This document shows positions 43,704 to 51,794 of a DNA stretch of 64,000 bases, one piece after another. This stretch comes from CAXXOK01 sp963666755 (GTDB lineage Bacteria > Bacillota > Clostridia > Christensenellales > Aristaeellaceae). Under the pieces are notes generated by a model that saw only the letters and a list, made by a program, of their open reading frames with translations, made no database searches and was not told the DNA's origin. Within the stretch, counting starts at the first letter, position 1. Each line of letters begins with the position of its first letter. Both the position numbers and the translations under genes were made by a program. The stretch spans positions 558,001 to 622,000 of the forward strand of contig CAXXGW010000009.1 in assembly GCA_963666755.2 (NCBI GenBank), written 5' to 3'.

Positions 43704-45107
43704 ATGCGGGCTTTTCTGGATGACGATTTCATGCTGTATTCCGATACGGCGCGCCACCTGTACCATACCTACGCGGTGGAGCCGCCGATTCTGGATTACC
43801 ATTGCCACCTGACCGCGCGGGAAATCTACGAGAATAAACCCGCGACCAGCATTACGCGACTGTGGCTGGACGGCGATCACTATAAGTGGCGCGCCATGCG
43901 CGGCAACGGCATCCCCGAGCGGCGCATCACCGGCGATGCGGACGATTACGACCGTTTTCTGGCCTATGCGGAAACCTTGCCGCAGCTGATCGGCAACCCG
44001 CTGTACCATTGGAGCCATCTGGAATTGCAACGCTATTTCGGCATCCGGGAGACGTTAAGCCCCGAAACGGCCGCCGACATTTACCGCCGCGCCAACGAAG
44101 CCCTCGCGGACGGCACCCATACCCCGCAGACGTTAATCCGCAACAGCAACGTGTTTGCGATCTGCACCACCGACGATCCGGCGGACGATCTGCGCTACCA
44201 CGCGCTGCTGGCCGCGCAGCCGGATTTTGCCACCAAAGTGCTGCCCGCGTGGCGGCCGGACGCGATGCTCAGCATGGAACTGCCGGGCTGGCGCGCCTAT
44301 ATGGATCGCCTTGCCGGAGCGGCGGGGTTGCCGATCACCGGGCTGGCGGAGCTGAAAGAGGCGCTGCTGCGCCGCATGGACGCGTTTCAGGCGCAGGGCT
44401 GCGTCGCCAGCGACCACGGCATGGAGGCGATCCGTTTCGAAAAGGCGGACGATGCACAGGCGGATGCGATTCTGCGCGCGGCGCTGGCGGACCCCGCAAG
44501 CATGACACCATGGCAAATCGACGCGTTCAAAACCACGATGCTCCTGTGGCTGGCGACCGAGTACCACCGGCGTAACTGGGCTATGGAACTGCATATCGGC
44601 GCCATGCGCAGCTGCAACCGCCGGATGGTGGCGCAGGTGGGCGAGGCGACCGGGTTTGATTCCATCTGTGACCATCCCAGCGCGCTGGCGCTGGCCCGCT
44701 TCATGGATACGCTGGATTTTAACCGGCAGCTGCCCAAAACCATTCTGTTCTGCCTGAACGAGACGGAAAACTCCGTGTACGCCTCGATGCTGGGTAACTT
44801 TCAGGGGGAGGATATCCCCTCCAAGATTCAGTTCGGCACCGCGTGGTGGTTCCAGGATCATGTGGCGGGCATGGAAAAACAGATGCGCGATCTGGCTGCG
44901 CTGGGCGTGTTCGGGCGCTTCATCGGGATGCTGACGGACAGCCGCAGCCTGCTGAGCTACCCGCGGCATGAATACTTCCGCCGGATTCTGTGCAACCTGC
45001 TGGGCGCCTGGGTGGAGGCGGGCCAGTACCCCAACGACGAGCAGGCGCTGGCCGTGATGGTGCGCGGCATCTGCTTTGATAACGCCCGCCGCTATTTCGG
45101 GCTTTAA
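43704..45107 (+). CDS. uxaC: Glucuronate isomerase
   Basis: Converts D-glucuronate to D-fructuronate (also galacturonate to tagaturonate). The 467-residue protein starts MRAFLDDDFMLYSDTARHLY and has ILDYHCHLTAREI, with the metal-binding His pair, ITRLWLDGDHYKWRAMR, WAMELHIGAMRSCN, LNETENSVYASMLGNF and GRFIGMLTDSRSLLSYPRHEY. All are family hallmarks. AAAGGAGG precedes the ATG; a longer frame upstream overlaps the SDR gene and was rejected. With the SDR and UxuA it makes the complete path from glucuronate to 2-keto-3-deoxygluconate. Confidence 0.95.
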   Translation: MRAFLDDDFMLYSDTARHLYHTYAVEPPILDYHCHLTAREIYENKPATSITRLWLDGDHYKWRAMRGNGIPERRITGDADDYDRFLAYAETLPQLIGNPLYHWSHLELQRYFGIRETLSPETAADIYRRANEALADGTHTPQTLIRNSNVFAICTTDDPADDLRYHALLAAQPDFATKVLPAWRPDAMLSMELPGWRAYMDRLAGAAGLPITGLAELKEALLRRMDAFQAQGCVASDHGMEAIRFEKADDAQADAILRAALADPASMTPWQIDAFKTTMLLWLATEYHRRNWAMELHIGAMRSCNRRMVAQVGEATGFDSICDHPSALALARFMDTLDFNRQLPKTILFCLNETENSVYASMLGNFQGEDIPSKIQFGTAWWFQDHVAGMEKQMRDLAALGVFGRFIGMLTDSRSLLSYPRHEYFRRILCNLLGAWVEAGQYPNDEQALAVMVRGICFDNARRYFGL

Positions 45108-45122
45108 GGAGGAGTTAACGCC

Positions 45123-45785
45123 ATGCTCTGGCAAAATGAGCGGGAAATGTTCGCCCTGATGAAGGAAAAGCTCTACACCCCCGTTGTGGGCGACATTCTG
45201 GACGCGATGGGCTACCGCCACCAGTTTCTGCCGCAGGAAATCCACCCCCTGCGGGAGGATATGAAGCTCGCGGGCAAGGCCATGACGGTGCTGATGATCG
45301 ACGTATTTGACGCACAGGCAAAGCCCTTCGGCTACCTGACCGAGGCGCTGGATCAGCTTCAGGAAAATGAGATTTACGTGGCGACCGGCGGCACCCGCCG
45401 CTGCGCCTACTGGGGCGAGCTGCTGACCGCTACCGCCCGCACCCGCGGCGCGGTGGGCGCGGTGGTGAACGGCTGGCATCGGGATACGCCGCAGGTGCTG
45501 GCGCAACAGTGGCCGGTGTTCAGCTGCGGCTGCTATGCGCAGGATTCGTCGGTGCGCACGCAGGTGGCGCAGTACCGCTGCCCCATTGAAATCGGGCAGG
45601 TAACCCTGCACGACGGCGATCTGCTGTTCGGCGATGTGGACGGCGTGGTCGCAATCCCACAATCGGTGCATGTGGCCGTGCTGGAAAAAGCGCTGGAAAA
45701 GGCGGCAGGAGAAAAGCAGGTGCGCAAGGCCATCGAAGGCGGCATGTCGGCTACGGCCGCGTTTGCTAAATTCGGCATCCTCTAA
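45123..45785 (+). CDS. RraA-family protein (HMG aldolase-like)
   Basis: A 220-residue RraA-fold protein. GELLTATARTRGAVGAVVNG is the substrate-binding loop and GDLLFGDVDGVVAIPQ the conserved late strand with the metal-adjacent Asp. The family spans RNase E inhibitors, 4-hydroxy-4-methyl-2-oxoglutarate aldolases and oxaloacetate decarboxylases. In a hexuronate operon an aldolase or decarboxylase on a sugar-acid intermediate is more likely than RNA control. AAGGAGG precedes the ATG, 15 nt after uxaC. Confidence 0.85.
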   Translation: MLWQNEREMFALMKEKLYTPVVGDILDAMGYRHQFLPQEIHPLREDMKLAGKAMTVLMIDVFDAQAKPFGYLTEALDQLQENEIYVATGGTRRCAYWGELLTATARTRGAVGAVVNGWHRDTPQVLAQQWPVFSCGCYAQDSSVRTQVAQYRCPIEIGQVTLHDGDLLFGDVDGVVAIPQSVHVAVLEKALEKAAGEKQVRKAIEGGMSATAAFAKFGIL

Positions 45786-45803
45786 GGTTCCCAACCCCAG
45801 AAA

Positions 45804-45827
45804 ATAAGTGCCCGTGTCAGCACTTAT
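45804..45827 (+). promoter_or_regulatory. Hairpin upstream of the TRAP binding protein gene
   Basis: ATAAGTGC/GCACTTAT, 8 bp with an 8-nt loop, placed 24 nt before the dctP start and just before its AAGGAGG. No T-run follows. It may protect the dctP message or act as an operator. Confidence 0.5.
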
Positions 45828-45851
45828 CAATACTGCAAGGAGGTACCCCCC

Positions 45852-46817
45852 ATGAAAAAGATCGTAGCTATCTTGGTCTCTCTGGTTCTGGTGGTTTCCG
45901 CCACCGCCGCCCTCGCCGCGGAGAAGGTTTACATTGCCGGCACTTCCGGCGCGACCGACACCCAATCCATCGCCCATCAGGAACTGGCCGACCGTCTTAA
46001 CGCGACCGGCAACTGGGACGCCGAAGCCAAAATCGGCGGCGCCATGGGCGAAACCGACGACGTGACCGAGCAGGCCATTCAAGGCATGCCCGTGCTCAAC
46101 GCCAGCGACCCCGGCCGCATGGCCGCCTATGTGCCGGATTACGGCCTGATCCAGATGCCCTACATCTTCCCGGATTACACGTACCTGGACAAAGTCATGG
46201 ATACCGAACTGTATGCCACCTGGGAAAAGGCATTTGAGGAAAAAGGCATCAAGCTGGTCACCTCCAACTGCTTCTCCGGCATCCGTTCCGTGATCCTCAA
46301 GGACGACAAAATCGTGCACCAGCCTTCCGACCTGAAAGGCTACAAGCTGCGCACCATTGGCAATGATCTGTTCTGCGGCACGGTGGAACTGATGGGCGCG
46401 ATCCCCACCGCGATGGCGTGGGGCGAAACCTACCAGGGCATTGAGCAGGGCGCCGTGGACGGCACCGAAGCGCAGATTCCGGGCATCTACTCCATGCGCT
46501 TCTACGAGGTTTGCAAATCCCTGAGCCTGACCGAGCACTTCTACCTGATCGGCTCCATCGTTACGGGCACTTCCTGGTTTAACACCCTGGACGAAGCCCA
46601 CCAGACCGAGCTGATGACCTTGGCCCGCCAGACCTACCACGACAATCAGGAGCTGGTAAACGAGCTCTCCGCCAAGTATCTGGAGGAGATGCAGGCGGCC
46701 GGCCTGCATGTGGAAACCATCGACAAGACCCCCTTCATCGAGGCCGTGCAGCCGCTGTATGAAAAACTCGGCTATACCGACCTGAAGAATGAGCTCTATA
46801 AAGAGCTGGGCCTGTAA
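45852..46817 (+). CDS. dctP: TRAP transporter solute-binding protein
   Basis: A 321-residue DctP-family protein. The signal peptide ends AALAA|EKV without a lipobox. The conserved segment is DLKGYKLRTIGND, with the Arg that usually binds the carboxylate, followed by GAIPTAMAWGETYQGIEQGAVDGTEAQ. The operon context points to a hexuronate such as glucuronate as substrate. Two strong hairpins follow the gene, likely raising its level over the membrane subunits. Confidence 0.93.
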   Translation: MKKIVAILVSLVLVVSATAALAAEKVYIAGTSGATDTQSIAHQELADRLNATGNWDAEAKIGGAMGETDDVTEQAIQGMPVLNASDPGRMAAYVPDYGLIQMPYIFPDYTYLDKVMDTELYATWEKAFEEKGIKLVTSNCFSGIRSVILKDDKIVHQPSDLKGYKLRTIGNDLFCGTVELMGAIPTAMAWGETYQGIEQGAVDGTEAQIPGIYSMRFYEVCKSLSLTEHFYLIGSIVTGTSWFNTLDEAHQTELMTLARQTYHDNQELVNELSAKYLEEMQAAGLHVETIDKTPFIEAVQPLYEKLGYTDLKNELYKELGL

Positions 46818-46830
46818 CCCCACACAGCGC

Positions 46831-46901
46831 GCAGGCCGCGGCCAAGCCGCGGCCTGCTGCCCTGCGGGGCGCGCGCAATCTGCCGCGCATCCCGCAGGGC
46901 A
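46831..46901 (+). terminator. Two intercistronic hairpins after dctP
   Basis: GCAGGCCGCGGC/GCCGCGGCCTGC, 12 bp with loop CAA (46831-46857), then TGCCCTGCGGG/CCCGCAGGGCA, 11 bp with a 22-nt loop (46858-46901). No T-run. They are read-through structures between dctP and dctQ. Confidence 0.7.
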
Positions 46902-46937
46902 GCGCGGGTACCCCTGTAATGCAAGGGAGGGCAACCC

Positions 46938-47486
46938 ATGAAAAGAATCTATCGCGCCTACTGCAGGGCGGAGGTGGCCGTGAGCGCTTTGTTTTTTGCG
47001 GCCATCGTGACGCTTAGCTTTGCCAGCGCCCTGATGCGGCTGTTCGATATGCCGCTGATCTGGGCGGAGGACATCGCCAAACTGCTGTTTTCCTGGACGG
47101 CGTTCCTGGGCGCGGACATCGCGCTGCGCAAATCACGCCTTGTGGGCGTGGATATCCTGACCAGCAAACTGCCGGTGCGGGTGCGTAACAGCATCCTGCT
47201 GCTGGTGCATGTGTGCCTGCTGGCACTGCTGGGTGTTTGCATTGTGTACGGCTTCCAACTGGTGTTTTCCAACTGGACGCGGGATTTCCAGACCATCCCG
47301 ATTTCCTATGGGTTGGTAACCCTGAGCCTGCCCGTATGCGCCATCCTGATGTCGATCAACTGCCTGATTCGGATGAGCCGCGTGATCCGGCATTTTCAGG
47401 ACCCGGACTACAGCCTTAAAACCCCCGAGTTTGAAGAGGACGATAAGCCCATCGAGGACGACGCGGTAGAGGAGGCTTTCCGATGA
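46938..47486 (+). CDS. dctQ: TRAP transporter small permease
   Basis: A 182-residue membrane protein with four helices. The motif RLFDMPLIWAEDIAKLLFSW near residue 30 with the conserved ExxxxxLFxW pattern marks DctQ, and FLGADIALRKSRLVGVD follows. It bridges the binding protein and the DctM pore. The acidic C-terminal tail (FEEDDKPIEDDAVEE) is cytoplasmic. GGGAGGG precedes the ATG. Its stop overlaps dctM as ATGA. Confidence 0.92.
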   Translation: MKRIYRAYCRAEVAVSALFFAAIVTLSFASALMRLFDMPLIWAEDIAKLLFSWTAFLGADIALRKSRLVGVDILTSKLPVRVRNSILLLVHVCLLALLGVCIVYGFQLVFSNWTRDFQTIPISYGLVTLSLPVCAILMSINCLIRMSRVIRHFQDPDYSLKTPEFEEDDKPIEDDAVEEAFR

Positions 47487-48769
47487 CGCTGCTGATACTG
47501 ACTTTCCTGATCCTCCTCGTGCTGAATACGCCTATCGCGTTTGTAATCGGCATTGCCGGTACCGTCTGGTTTCTGGTGGACGGCCCCAGCCTGACGATTG
47601 CCGTGCAGCGCGTGGTAGCGCAAACCCAGTCCACCGCGTTTCTGGCGGTTCCGTTCTTTATTTTTGCGGGCAACCTGATGAACTGCACAGGCATCACCCG
47701 CCGCCTACTGCGCCTGTCCGCACTGCTGACGCGCCGCATGGCGGGCGGTATCGCGCAGGTATCGGTAGTGCTGAGCACCCTGATGGGCGGCGTGTCCGGC
47801 TCGGCCGTGGCGGACGCCTCCATGGAGGTGCGCATTCTGGGCCCGGATATGCTCAAGCGCGGCTACACCAAGGGTTACACCGGCGCGGTCATTTGCCTGA
47901 CCTCCCTGATTACCGCCACCATCCCGCCCAGCCTTGGGCTGATTCTGTACGGGTTTGTCGGCGAGGTTTCCATCGGCCGCCTGTTCGCGGCGGGGATCAT
48001 CCCCGGCTTCATGATGATGGCGGCGCTGATGCTGACCGTACACCTGACGGCGAAAAAACGCGGTTTCGACCTTCCCTCCAAGGAGATTCGCCGACCGACG
48101 GGGAAAGAGATTCTCAACGACCTGAAGGATTCCGTCTGGGCGCTGATTTTCCCGGTCATCCTGATTGTGGGAATCCGTTTCGGCGTGTTTACGCCCACCG
48201 AGGCGGGCGCGTTCGCGGTGTTCTATGCGCTGTTCTGCGGCAAGTTCATCTACCGGGAACTGACGTGGCAAAAGTTCTGGCGGGCGCTGAAAACCTCCGT
48301 GATCGATAACGGCGCGATTATCTTTATCATTGCGCTGAGCGGCATCTTCGGGTTTGCCCTGACGATGGAGGACGTGCCCCAGTACCTGGGCGGCTTCCTG
48401 TTCAACATCACCAACAGCCCGCAGATCATGCTGATTATCATGGTGCTGTTCCTGACGGTTACGGGCATGTTCATCGACTCCAACGTGGTCATCCTCCTGC
48501 TGACGCCCATCGCTCTGCCGGTGATGAAACAGATGGGCGTGGACCCAGTGCATTTCGGCATTATCATGATGACCATCGTAACCATGGGCTGCATGACGCC
48601 GCCGGTCGGCACGGCGCTTTACATTGTCTGTGATATTCTGGGCTGCCCGGTGGAGGAGTACCTCAAGGAGAGCCTGCCCTTCTTCGCGGCGATTATCGTA
48701 TTGGTCATCCTGTTGATTTTTATGCCCAACGTGGTGCTGTGGCTGCCCAATCTGGTGTACGGCGGTTGA
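47483..48769 (+). CDS. dctM: TRAP transporter large permease
   Basis: A 428-residue DctM pore protein with about twelve helices, driven by sodium or proton gradients. The repeated re-entrant motifs are seen in VSVVLSTLMGGVSGSAVADA, ITATIPPSLGLILYG, FTPTEAGAFAVFYALFCG and TMGCMTPPVGTALYIVCDIL. VPFFIFAGNLMNCTGITRRLL is typical. It completes the dctPQM set and ends the hexuronate operon. Confidence 0.95.
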   Translation: MTLLILTFLILLVLNTPIAFVIGIAGTVWFLVDGPSLTIAVQRVVAQTQSTAFLAVPFFIFAGNLMNCTGITRRLLRLSALLTRRMAGGIAQVSVVLSTLMGGVSGSAVADASMEVRILGPDMLKRGYTKGYTGAVICLTSLITATIPPSLGLILYGFVGEVSIGRLFAAGIIPGFMMMAALMLTVHLTAKKRGFDLPSKEIRRPTGKEILNDLKDSVWALIFPVILIVGIRFGVFTPTEAGAFAVFYALFCGKFIYRELTWQKFWRALKTSVIDNGAIIFIIALSGIFGFALTMEDVPQYLGGFLFNITNSPQIMLIIMVLFLTVTGMFIDSNVVILLLTPIALPVMKQMGVDPVHFGIIMMTIVTMGCMTPPVGTALYIVCDILGCPVEEYLKESLPFFAAIIVLVILLIFMPNVVLWLPNLVYGG

Positions 48770-48778
48770 TGCACCCAG

Positions 48779-48811
48779 GCGCCGCCGCGCCCTTTCGGGG
48801 GTGCGGCGGCC
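48779..48811 (+). terminator. Hairpin after the hexuronate operon
   Basis: GCCGCCGC (48781-48788) pairs with GCGGCGGC (48803-48810) around a GC-rich inner part with TTTC loop; no T-run follows. It may be a weak terminator before the next ABC operon. Confidence 0.5.
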
Positions 48812-48838
48812 GTGGGGCTACCCCCGGGAGGTTTGCGT

Positions 48839-49741
48839 ATGGATGAGGTTCTCCGCCTGCAAAACGTGGGCAAACGCTACGGCGCCCAACGCGCCGTGGA
48901 AGGGGTCGGGTTTTCGCTGCACCGCGGCGAAATACTCGGCCTTTTGGGGGTTAACGGCGCGGGTAAAACCACGACCATGCGCATGATCGCGGGGCTGATC
49001 GAGCCCAGCGAGGGAAGCATCTCGCTGTTGGGCAAGCCCGTGCGCCCCGGCTGCGGCGCGCAGTACCGGGCGCTGGGCTACATGCCGGAGGCTGTACCGT
49101 TGTATACCGACCTGACCGTGCGCGAGCAACTCCGCTTTGTCTGCGGGGCGCGCAGGGCCGCGCCGGACGCGTGGGAGCGCGCTGCCGCCGTAACTGAGCT
49201 GGAGCCTATGCTCTCCCGGCTGATCGGGCACCTGTCCAAGGGGTACCGGCAGCGTGTGGGCCTTGCGCAGGCGCTGATCGGCGATCCGCCCCTGCTGTTG
49301 CTGGACGAACCCGCCTCCGGCCTGGACCCAAGGCAGGCGGCGGGTTTGCGCACGCTGCTGGAAACGCTGGCCGCCGGGGGTACGGCGGTGCTGGTCAGCT
49401 CTCACATCCTGTCGCAGATGGGCGCGGTGGCAACGCGGCTGGTGGTGCTGCACCACGGCCGTATGGTGGCCGACACTACCCCGGCGGCTCTGACCGGCTC
49501 CGAAAACCGGCTGGTGCTAACGGTGGAGCAGGTCACCCCCGCGCTGCTGGACGCGCTTGCGGCCCTGCCACACCTGCAGGTGCTCAGCAGGCAGGAAGGA
49601 ACGCTGCTGCTCAAGAGCGATGCGGGGCATGACCTGCGCGCCGAGGTTTCGCAGACAGTTACGCGCTGCGGATGTGTGCTGCTGGAGCTGCGGCGGGATA
49701 CGCACACGCTGGAGGACGCGTTTCTAAAACTGATCTCCTGA
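48839..49741 (+). CDS. ABC transporter ATPase (GldA/CcmA-like)
   Basis: A 300-residue ATPase for an ABC-2 type exporter. Walker A is GVNGAGKTT, the signature LSKGYRQRVGLAQALIG, Walker B LLLLDEPASGLDP and the H-loop SSHILSQM. About 80 extra C-terminal residues, HLQVLSRQEGTLLLKSDAGH and beyond, are the dimerisation tail usual in this group. GGGAGG precedes the ATG by 7 nt. The next genes encode a fused permease-GldG protein and a DUF4340 protein, so the three form a Gld-type export system of unknown cargo. Confidence 0.92.
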   Translation: MDEVLRLQNVGKRYGAQRAVEGVGFSLHRGEILGLLGVNGAGKTTTMRMIAGLIEPSEGSISLLGKPVRPGCGAQYRALGYMPEAVPLYTDLTVREQLRFVCGARRAAPDAWERAAAVTELEPMLSRLIGHLSKGYRQRVGLAQALIGDPPLLLLDEPASGLDPRQAAGLRTLLETLAAGGTAVLVSSHILSQMGAVATRLVVLHHGRMVADTTPAALTGSENRLVLTVEQVTPALLDALAALPHLQVLSRQEGTLLLKSDAGHDLRAEVSQTVTRCGCVLLELRRDTHTLEDAFLKLIS

Positions 49742-49755
49742 AAGGAGGGAACGGG

Positions 49756-51270
49756 ATGCGCTTTATCTGGCAAAAGGAATGGAAGCACCTGTTCCTGTCC
49801 ATGACAGGGTACGTGTTTCTATCCATCTTCCTGCTGGCGTCGGGGCTGGTGTTTACGGCAGTGCACCTGCTGGGCCTCAGCGGTGATGTGAAGGACTATT
49901 TTACCGTCGCGTTCTGGATTGTGCTCACGGTGGTTCCGCTCCTGACGATGCGCACCTTCAGCGAGGAGCGCCGGGCGCATACCGACGATCTGCTGCGCAC
50001 GCAGCCACTGTCCAGCTGGGCCGTGGTGCTGGGAAAATATCTGGCGGTCATGGCGGCGCTTGCGCTGGCGCTTTCGGCCACGGGCGTGTATTTCGCGGTT
50101 ATGGCACGTTACGGGGTGGTCGATGTGGCGGCGCTGTGCGGAAATTTGCTGGGGCTGCTGCTGCTCGCCTCGGCGTTTACCGCAGTGGGGATGTTTGTTT
50201 CCAGCAGGAGCGATAACCAGTTTGTAGCGGCTATCGTTACGCTGTTCCTGCTGCTGCTGTGCGTGCTGCTGGAATGGCTGACCCCCTTCCTGCCAACGGC
50301 CGCCCTGCGTGCGGCCGCGCGTGGGGTTTCGATGGTGGATCGCTACCGTACATTTACCTACGGCCTGTTTGACCCGGCCGCCGTGGTGTATGATCTGGGG
50401 GTTACGGCGCTGTTTCTGGCGCTGTGCCGCACCCGTTTTCTGCTGCGCCACGGCATGGCGGAGCGGGTGTTCAGCGCGCTGCTGGCGGTGCTTCTGGTAT
50501 GTGGCGTATCGTTTGCCGACACGCTTAGCACCCGCTACAGCCTGACGCTGGATTTTTCAGAGGCGGGGCTGTACCGGTTCGATGCCGAAACGCAGCGCGT
50601 GCTGGCAGATCTGCCGGATGCTGTCACGGTGAGTGTTTACAACGACCGGGATGCCTACCCCGTGGTGGCGGCGACAACGCTGGAACGCCTCTGCGCGCTC
50701 AGCCCGCGCCTGACCCTGCGCTATGTAAATCTGTACAAAGCGCCGGCCGAGGCAAAGATGCTGGCCGATCGCGGCGTGAGCGTCAAGGAGAACGACGTGC
50801 TGCTTACCGGCAGTTACCGCGACCGGGTGCTGGCGCTGGAGGATCTTTGCGTGTACGATGCGGATGGGCAGATCACGGCGTTACGCATTGAGGAGCAGTT
50901 TGTGAACGCCCTGCGCGCGGTAGCGCGGCAAACGCTCCCCACGGCGTTGCTGACTGACGGCCACGGCGAAACCCCGACCCAGTCGCTTACAAACATACTG
51001 GAACAGGCGGGGTATCAGGTGAGCTACACAACGCTGGAAGCAAGCCTGTGTGCGATCTGCTTGTGCTGGCGGCACCGGCGCGTGATCTGGACGCCGCCGG
51101 GCTGGCAATGCTGGACGCCTACCTGCGCGGCGGCGGCCGGGCGCTTGTTTTTGCCCAGCCCACGAGCAGCCGCCCGGAAGGGCTGTACGACCTGTACCTG
51201 CGGTATGGCGTGCGGGTGGGCACCGGCATTGTCGCGGAGGATTCGCAGTATCTGTCGGATAATCCGCTAA
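49756..51270 (+). CDS. Gld-type ABC permease fused to GldG domain, N-terminal part before a frameshift
   Basis: Residues 1-260 form an ABC-2 permease with six helices (start MRFIWQKEWKHLFLSMTGYV), as in GldF. From about 265 the GldG-like domain begins (SFADTLSTRYSLTLDFSEAGLYR, then ALLTDGHGETPTQSLTNIL). Up to about 51045 the protein is normal. The frame then reads Arg- and Trp-rich nonsense to a stop at 51270, while the expected continuation is in the frame one base back. A single-base loss near 51030-51048 explains this; no canonical slippery heptamer is seen there. The joined product would be about 679 residues. AAAGGAGGG precedes the ATG. Confidence 0.82.
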   Translation: MRFIWQKEWKHLFLSMTGYVFLSIFLLASGLVFTAVHLLGLSGDVKDYFTVAFWIVLTVVPLLTMRTFSEERRAHTDDLLRTQPLSSWAVVLGKYLAVMAALALALSATGVYFAVMARYGVVDVAALCGNLLGLLLLASAFTAVGMFVSSRSDNQFVAAIVTLFLLLLCVLLEWLTPFLPTAALRAAARGVSMVDRYRTFTYGLFDPAAVVYDLGVTALFLALCRTRFLLRHGMAERVFSALLAVLLVCGVSFADTLSTRYSLTLDFSEAGLYRFDAETQRVLADLPDAVTVSVYNDRDAYPVVAATTLERLCALSPRLTLRYVNLYKAPAEAKMLADRGVSVKENDVLLTGSYRDRVLALEDLCVYDADGQITALRIEEQFVNALRAVARQTLPTALLTDGHGETPTQSLTNILEQAGYQVSYTTLEASLCAICLCWRHRRVIWTPPGWQCWTPTCAAAAGRLFLPSPRAAARKGCTTCTCGMACGWAPALSRRIRSICRIIR

Positions 51271-51794
51271 ACGTGGTGCCGGGATATCGCACCCATGCCA
51301 TGACGGAGGTGTTTGCGGAGCGTCGTATCTTCTGCGTGATGCCGTCGTCCACGACGCTGGGCATCCAAACGGCCACGCTTACGGAAACGACCGTGCAGCC
51401 GGTGCTGATGACCAGCCAGAATGCGTACCTTAAGCAGGATTTGCATTACACCACGCTCAGCCGGGAAAGCGGCGATACTGCCGGGCCTTTCTACCTGTCG
51501 GTCACGGCCGAGCAGGGGGACGCGCGGCTGGTGTTTTTCGGCTCAACCGAAATGCTGGGCAGCGCTGTGCTGCAAAACGATGCTTACGCGGATCGCACCC
51601 TGCTGATACGGGCGCTGAACTGGCTGGACGCGCAGGTGGCCGCCGTTTCCATTGCGCAAAAAACGCTGCGGCCCGCCAATCTGGCCGTACCGGTTGCGGA
51701 GGCGCGGGCGTGGATGTTCTGGCTGGCGGTTGTGCCCTCGCTGGCGGCGCTGCTGGTCGGCGCGGCTGTCACATGGAAGCGGAGGCGGGCCTGA
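51048..51794 (+). CDS. GldG-like domain, C-terminal part after the frameshift
   Basis: The frame resumes with CDLLVLAAPARDLDAAGLAMLD, the natural continuation of the GldG domain, and runs to the end. It contains GGRALVFAQPTSSRPEGLYD, GIVAEDSQYL and ALNWLDAQVAAVSI, all normal for GldG, then a last transmembrane helix MFWLAVVPSLAALLVGAAVTW and a basic tail. It has no ribosome binding site of its own, so without frame correction it would not be made. The stop overlaps the DUF4340 gene start by 1 nt, which shows that the intact gene was coupled to it. Confidence 0.75.
   Translation: MCDLLVLAAPARDLDAAGLAMLDAYLRGGGRALVFAQPTSSRPEGLYDLYLRYGVRVGTGIVAEDSQYLSDNPLNVVPGYRTHAMTEVFAERRIFCVMPSSTTLGIQTATLTETTVQPVLMTSQNAYLKQDLHYTTLSRESGDTAGPFYLSVTAEQGDARLVFFGSTEMLGSAVLQNDAYADRTLLIRALNWLDAQVAAVSIAQKTLRPANLAVPVAEARAWMFWLAVVPSLAALLVGAAVTWKRRRA

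Noticed and set aside
44133..46934. 933-codon open frame on the minus strand
   Set aside because: It lies antisense to uxaC, the rraA-like gene and dctP, all of which are strongly supported. No ribosome binding site or domain is visible.
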